In this document: positions 59,290 through 64,000 of the stretch, piece by piece | Layout of the letters: every line of letters begins with the position of its first letter | Numbering within the stretch: the first letter of the stretch is position 1 | Origin: Stictocephala bisonia | Lineage: Eukaryota > Arthropoda > Insecta > Hemiptera > Membracidae | NCBI GenBank assembly: GCA_035578905.1 | Contig: JAQJVL010000157.1 | Span: 1,426,001-1,490,000 of the forward strand | Length of the DNA stretch: 64,000 nucleotides | Reading direction: 5' to 3' | Notes under the pieces: model-generated | What the model was told of the DNA's origin: nothing | Databases searched by the model: none | Seen by the model: only the letters and a program-made list of their open reading frames with translations | Program-made: the position numbers and the translations under genes

Positions 59290-59600
59290 CAATGTATAGT
59301 CCTTATATTTAAAGGCAATGCTTGAAAAATCTTCAGACCAGAATATATAGGTTTTTATTCAAAAAGAGCAAGCCTATGCTGAATTACAAATATATGTTTA
59401 AATCTAGTATGATATAAATGTGTGTCATTAAGAAATTCTAAATTTTGTGACGATATACCGAGCACATTCATAAATGTATAAACATGGAACAGTTAATATT
59501 TCTGATTTTACAAAAAATTCCCTACAATGTGAGCGAGGTGGCAACCTCATTGTTCTGATGACCTTTTGCCATGTGAAATTTTTTAAATATTTGAGTAAAT
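59290..59600 (-). pseudogene. LINE 3' fragment (jockey-like)
   Basis: Across two minus-strand frames it reads KVIRTMRLPPRSHCREFF, VKSEILTVPCLYIYECARY and IVTKFRIS. The block RxSCRxLFxxLxILTLPSLYIxE is the usual C-terminal signature after jockey-type reverse transcriptases. Heavily broken. Confidence 0.75.
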
Positions 59601-60724
59601 TTCACAGTTTGAATTATCAAAAGATATTTATACTTTTAGTTGTTTCATTTAAAATTAAGTCAAGTAAAATGAGGCAGTGGCACACCTGCATATGTAATAT
59701 GTTTATTCGCATATTATCTGATCTTACAAAACCATATGAGTGAACAATAGATCATAACACAACACAAACTTACTACAATATAAATAAAAATATTATAAAG
59801 ATTTCAGTAAAAAAATCTACGTTTTTTTTACTGCAGCAGGTTTTACGAATCTTTGTTACTTTTTGAGTTATTGTATATTTTTTCAACTAATTATTAAACA
59901 AGATATGATTGCTCAGTTTGTTTTCGCATGCATTGTGTAACTTCAAACCCTTTCAGCTCTAGCCTTTTTAATAGGAGGACTTGTAAACATTTGTAGGTAT
60001 ACAATAGCTCTTGAACTTCTCTACAAAATGATTTTTTAATGGATTTGCTAGCTGAATACTTAAGTCTTGAACACTTAGTTTTGGCACACTTAATCACACA
60101 TAACACACCTAACATATTGTAATTTTATAAAAACCTTGTCCTGTTATAATATATAATTTTATTCAGTACTAAATGAGAATTCTAATGATATGAAACATAA
60201 AGAATAATGTTCATTTTCAAGGATTTTACGGGCTAATGAATTGAAAACTTTGTGAAATTGAAAATATAAATTTCAAAAGCATGTCACTTGAAAAAATATA
60301 ATTAAGTTTTTTCCTAATAACAATAAATGTAAAAAAGTGTTATAATCTATTTATGTAAATAGAAATATCAGGGTTTTTGTAATGCTTACAAACATTAACA
60401 AGATAGTTGCAAAATAAATCGTATTCATCATTTTCTAGAAAACTGACATACATATTTCAATGTTCATAAAGAAATTTGAAATGTAATAAAATACCAATAT
60501 ATTACATACTATACTATCCAAAATTATCTAAATAAAAAGATTATATGCAGAGTTTATTATACTTTTTGTAAATAAAAATTAAAATAAAAAATTACTGTTT
60601 AATGAGGAAAGATTTCTATAAAATTCCCATTTTCAAAGATATACAAAAAATATAAAACAGTAAAGTAAATATACAACATTTCAAGATGTACAAAATGTTG
60701 CAAATTTACTCTAGTTTTATAATA
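59601..60724. other. no gene supported
   Basis: A 73-codon minus frame at 59894-60115 (start MLGVLCVIKCAKTKCSRLKY) has no recognised motif and no splice context that ties it to the KICS2-like gene. The rest is AT-rich. Confidence 0.4.
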
Positions 60725-61113
60725 TACTAGCTGAACCCGGCGGACGTTGTCTCGCCTTTCATTTTTCATTGACATACTAAAATAAAGCAATAAAAAGAAT
60801 TATAGAAAAAAAACCATGCTACACTCTCAAGGTGAAATTTAGAACTACAATAAATCAAAACATATACAGTTCTGTTGTTGTGAGAACTTCAATCTGCTTA
60901 TGGCATGTGAAACTACATTAAACCACAGTCATATGTTTTTTGTAAACAATTCAGATTCTCCATTTGAATAACATGGGATCTTTAGGAGCCCGTGGGGCGG
61001 GACCCTGTGGACGGATCTGCATCAAACTTCACAGAAACCATCTCGGGAGTATACAGGACAACATCCTAAAGTTTCATGGCGATCGGTTGGATGGTTTGGC
61101 AGCGCATAAACTT

Positions 61114-61155
<42 letters not shown>
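60725..61155 (+). repeat. dispersed insect repeat with (TA)n tail
   Basis: Starts ACTAGCTGAACCCGGCGGAC and GTTGTCTCGCC, and near its end has AAAGTTTCATGGCGATCGGT followed by a (TA)n run (61116-61155). This start and end are typical of a widespread insect dispersed repeat; the class was not determined from sequence alone. Confidence 0.6.
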
Positions 61156-61157
<2 letters not shown>

Positions 61158-62399
61158 AACATCCTCTTTTATAAATATATATAAATACTTTGTTGCTCTT
61201 AGTAAAATGTTTTTGTACAGGGTCTTATTATTTGCAAAACGGCAAGACTTTGAGACGCAAAGAAGCAGCCGATCAACGACAAGGAAACGTCAATTTTTCA
61301 TTTGACTACTGTGCTGCTTCGGCGAGACTCACTCGCCTCTCGCAATAATGGCATGAACTTTGGTCGAGGCGTGGGGATGACGCCAGTTTGCTCAAAGTAC
61401 GTTAGAGTTGGGCCAATGTTCCTGCTAAAAGGTTGACATCTAATTTCCGTGTTCTTAAAAATCATATTATGTAATTCTCAGCGAAATTTTTACTAAAATA
61501 AAAACTCAAACTAAATTACGATCATCACCTCAGTTATAAATACTTAATTTAAGTACTTATACCTGAGTAAACCTGATTGAGCGAGTTATAAGTACTTAAT
61601 TTGAAGTAATTAGAGATTTAATGAAAATCATTGAACCTGTCGCTGAGGAAGTAACAGGTTGAATCCAGACTGGAGTGATTTCTACTCATGTAAGATTAAT
61701 TGTAATTAACTACTGAATAAGAATACATCATGTCTAACTCTAAGTTCTTAAATATATGTTTTCTTCTGGGGCCCCCATAAAATTGTGTTGCTGTTTGTAC
61801 GTAAGTGTGACTATGTTAACTGTATGTGTAATTTCTATGTAATACATGTCAGATCAGTCAGCCACTCATATAACAGATCTTTAGTTAGATATTAAAAAAA
61901 TATATCATTAAATGAAAAATCAATTTGGTTGTGTTGTACATTAAGTTTTTATCATGTTTACGAAATCAATTAAATTTATTTTTAAATTGAATTTAGCCAG
62001 TGGTATAAAAAATCTCTTGCTAGGTATAGAATCTATGTATTAGTGCAAACAATATTTGTATGTGAAGAAAACAATATTTTTCAATAATATAATATTTCTA
62101 TAATTTTAAGGTGATGAAAAGTTATCCTTTGAATCTTTAAATATCTTAGTTGTGAATGATGAAATTCAGTCGAAATAATTGGGAATAAAAAATGAATATA
62201 TTCTCTCAACTACTTCACATAAAACGTATGGTTCCCGGTGTCCAAGGAACAATTTTGTCTCATAGAATCACCACTTAGTAATCAAAAGTCTGGGAAGCAT
62301 CCAAAAGATGTTAATATTGGTGCTGGGCCCATAAATGATTTTGAAGTACCCAGAACCAAGATCGAGTATCTAGTTATTGGTGGCTGGAATTCACACAAA
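61156..62399. other. no gene recognised
   Basis: Mostly AT-rich. A more GC-rich patch at 61250-61430 has no recognised coding content. Confidence 0.45.
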
Positions 62400-62640
62400 T
62401 AAAATGAAATAATACAATAAATAATGACTTTGTTTATTATAAACAATTTTCCAAAAATTACCTATTCATACCAGTACCTTTATTATGCTTGATTACAAAT
62501 TGACTTCTATTTATGTAAAGTTAAGATGTTTATGTAATGTTAAGACTATCTGAAGATGGCCTAAGAGCCGAAACCGGTAATATATTTTTATAAAAATGAA
62601 TAAAAGGGTACTTTATTATATTTATCATTTAATTTAGTTA
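62400..62640 (+). repeat. Penelope-like 3' tail, second copy
   Basis: CTGAAGATGGCCTAAGAGCC followed by GAAACCGGT and TTATAAAAATGAATAAAAG matches the tail at 32940-33010. No GIY-YIG frame is present, so the copy is severely 5'-truncated. The left limit is uncertain. Confidence 0.65.
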
Positions 62641-64000
62641 AGATGTTATTTAGTGATGCTAACTATATTATTTATACTAAATATATATATACAAACATGG
62701 TCTCACTAAGTGGGAGTGATGCAAGATGATGTAATTTGTTGAATATAATTTAAAAGTAAAAACTATTTCATTTCAGCATAAAAGGTGGCACTCATATTAT
62801 AATACTTAAAACTTTTATAGGGTGTTCTGTATCAATTGGATGGTTTTATCACAGAATATAGACAGATACAGAAGCCCCACGCAATGCTAAATTTTGAAAC
62901 GTGAAATCGCTTAACTCACCGGCCAGATCATACGCGGCGCTAGTATTAAAAACCGGCCAAGTGCGGTTGCCAAACTGTGGCTGGCTGGCCGGCTCAGCCG
63001 GCCAGGAAAAAATCCCTCACTACGTATAGTCTCTGGTTTCTCAGGCTAGTAAACTGCAACAGTCCCGCTTGTATGGCATGACCAGTCCAAAAATGGTGCA
63101 TATATAGAGTTTAATTACTGTACATCTTTTTACTGTTAAATCGTAAATGGGTAATTTCCGTATTAACATATCTTTATTGGCAACTTTTATTTGTTTAAAT
63201 TGGTGCCTGCCCTAAACCGCCCAGTCTTGGTAATTACTAGAAAATAAAAATTTTAAAAATTCAGGTATTTTTTCTAAACTTTGTTTTTGTTTCTCTGTTC
63301 ACAATAGGACTTCACTGACAAGTTTTGCATTACTTGGTGAGGCCAAGATTTGGTACACACTTGAGTAAAAATAAATAAATAAAACTTATGGAAAGAGATT
63401 TTGCCCGTGTAAAGGGAATAAATAAAGTAAATATAGTAGACTTACCATCGTAAATATGTTTAGGATTATAATAATAAATACTTGCAAATTTGTAAAGAAT
63501 CGCCAAAATAAATTCTAATATAGTTAATTATTATACTTTATTATTTGATTGGCGTTGTCGAACTGAAATTCTTTACACGTAGCATTATCGACTACTTAAA
63601 CACTATGTTGTTTTAAACGTTTCTTCAGGTATTCATCAGTAGGGCGTTATTTTCGCTCAATAACTTGACCAACTGAAAATTAGATAGGAAATATAAGACA
63701 TAAATAGTCCTAATACAAAGAACAAATGTTTCCCAATTTTATCGTGGCTAGGAAGATGATTTATAAATATATTTTAAGCCAAATAACACATACTAATCAA
63801 AAATTCTCAAAAACCATTAGACTTAGGAACCATGAAACTTGGTATAAACATTCTTTATAGGCTCTAGATATATACTAAGAGAGGATTTCTCAACAGCTAA
63901 AATAAGGCAGATAATAAATATCGCAATACCAGAAAATCATTGTTGCCCTAACAATGAGAAAGCTTATGACGGTACAACTTGACATAAGAGGTCATTTTTT
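62641..64000. other. no gene recognised; GC palindrome
   Basis: 62985-63005 is CTGGCCGGCTCAGCCGGCCAG, a 21-base palindrome around one central base, in a GGCCGG-rich patch. The remaining sequence is AT-rich without recognised exons of the KICS2-like gene. Confidence 0.45.

Noticed and set aside
59894..60115. Upstream exon of the KICS2-like gene
   Set aside because: The reading does not resemble the expected KICS2 segment and lacks matching splice phases.

Overview
This is AT-rich, intron-rich and transposon-dense animal DNA, almost certainly from an insect. The exons are short and have GT-AG junctions. The repeats are piggyBac, mariner, pogo/Tigger, hAT, jockey-like LINEs, Penelope-like and Gypsy elements. 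The order is not proven; a hemipteran is a weak guess from the repeat mix. No rRNA, tRNA, CRISPR or bacterial-type operon was recognised.

Two host genes can be read, both incomplete at the 5' end, and they point towards each other. On the plus strand, four exons (5535-5626, 9077-9250, 28242-28381, 34763-34881) encode the C-terminal half of a platelet-activating-factor acetylhydrolase (PLA2G7/PAFAH2 family). The nucleophile Ser, the Asp and the His of the triad lie on three successive exons, and all splice phases agree. On the minus strand, four exons (58842-58649, 54907-54754, 51132-51034, 47865-47692) encode the C-terminal part of a protein resembling KICSTOR subunit 2 (KICS2, formerly C12orf66), again with matching phases. 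The 12.8 kb between the two stop codons is intergenic and repeat-filled.

Everything else supported here is repeat. 1-5.5 kb: a palindromic mariner relic split by a piggyBac (TTAA ends, one frameshift, second catalytic Asp changed to Asn). 5.6-8.7 kb (intron): a LINE scrap, a 43/44-bp array and a 26-bp array. 11.2-27.9 kb (intron): a three-deep nest, with an internally deleted Gypsy LTR element inside a Tigger transposase gene inside a hAT, each with its target duplication. 28.8-33.8 kb (intron): a 2.3-kb element with TAGGGGTGTGC ends, then a long-inverted-repeat element interrupted by a Penelope-like GIY-YIG fragment. 36.3-46.2 kb (intergenic): a TTAA MITE, a complete pogo/Tigger element with an intact 503-aa transposase, a LINE fragment and a deleted piggyBac. 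46.7-47.5 kb: a long near-perfect hairpin and a 38-bp array just beyond the KICS2-like stop. 48.2-62.6 kb (KICS2-like introns and 5' side): a decayed jockey-like LINE, a LINE > TTAA element > mariner nest, a 41-bp array, MITE and LINE remnants and a Penelope-like tail.

The two host genes have no evident functional link. One is a lipid esterase and the other a nutrient-sensing scaffold of the mTORC1 pathway; they are neighbours only. No new multi-gene system was seen. The best leads are the recently active DNA transposon, the nests as a relative clock, the hairpin, and a conserved hammerhead-like motif shared by the two Penelope-like tails.
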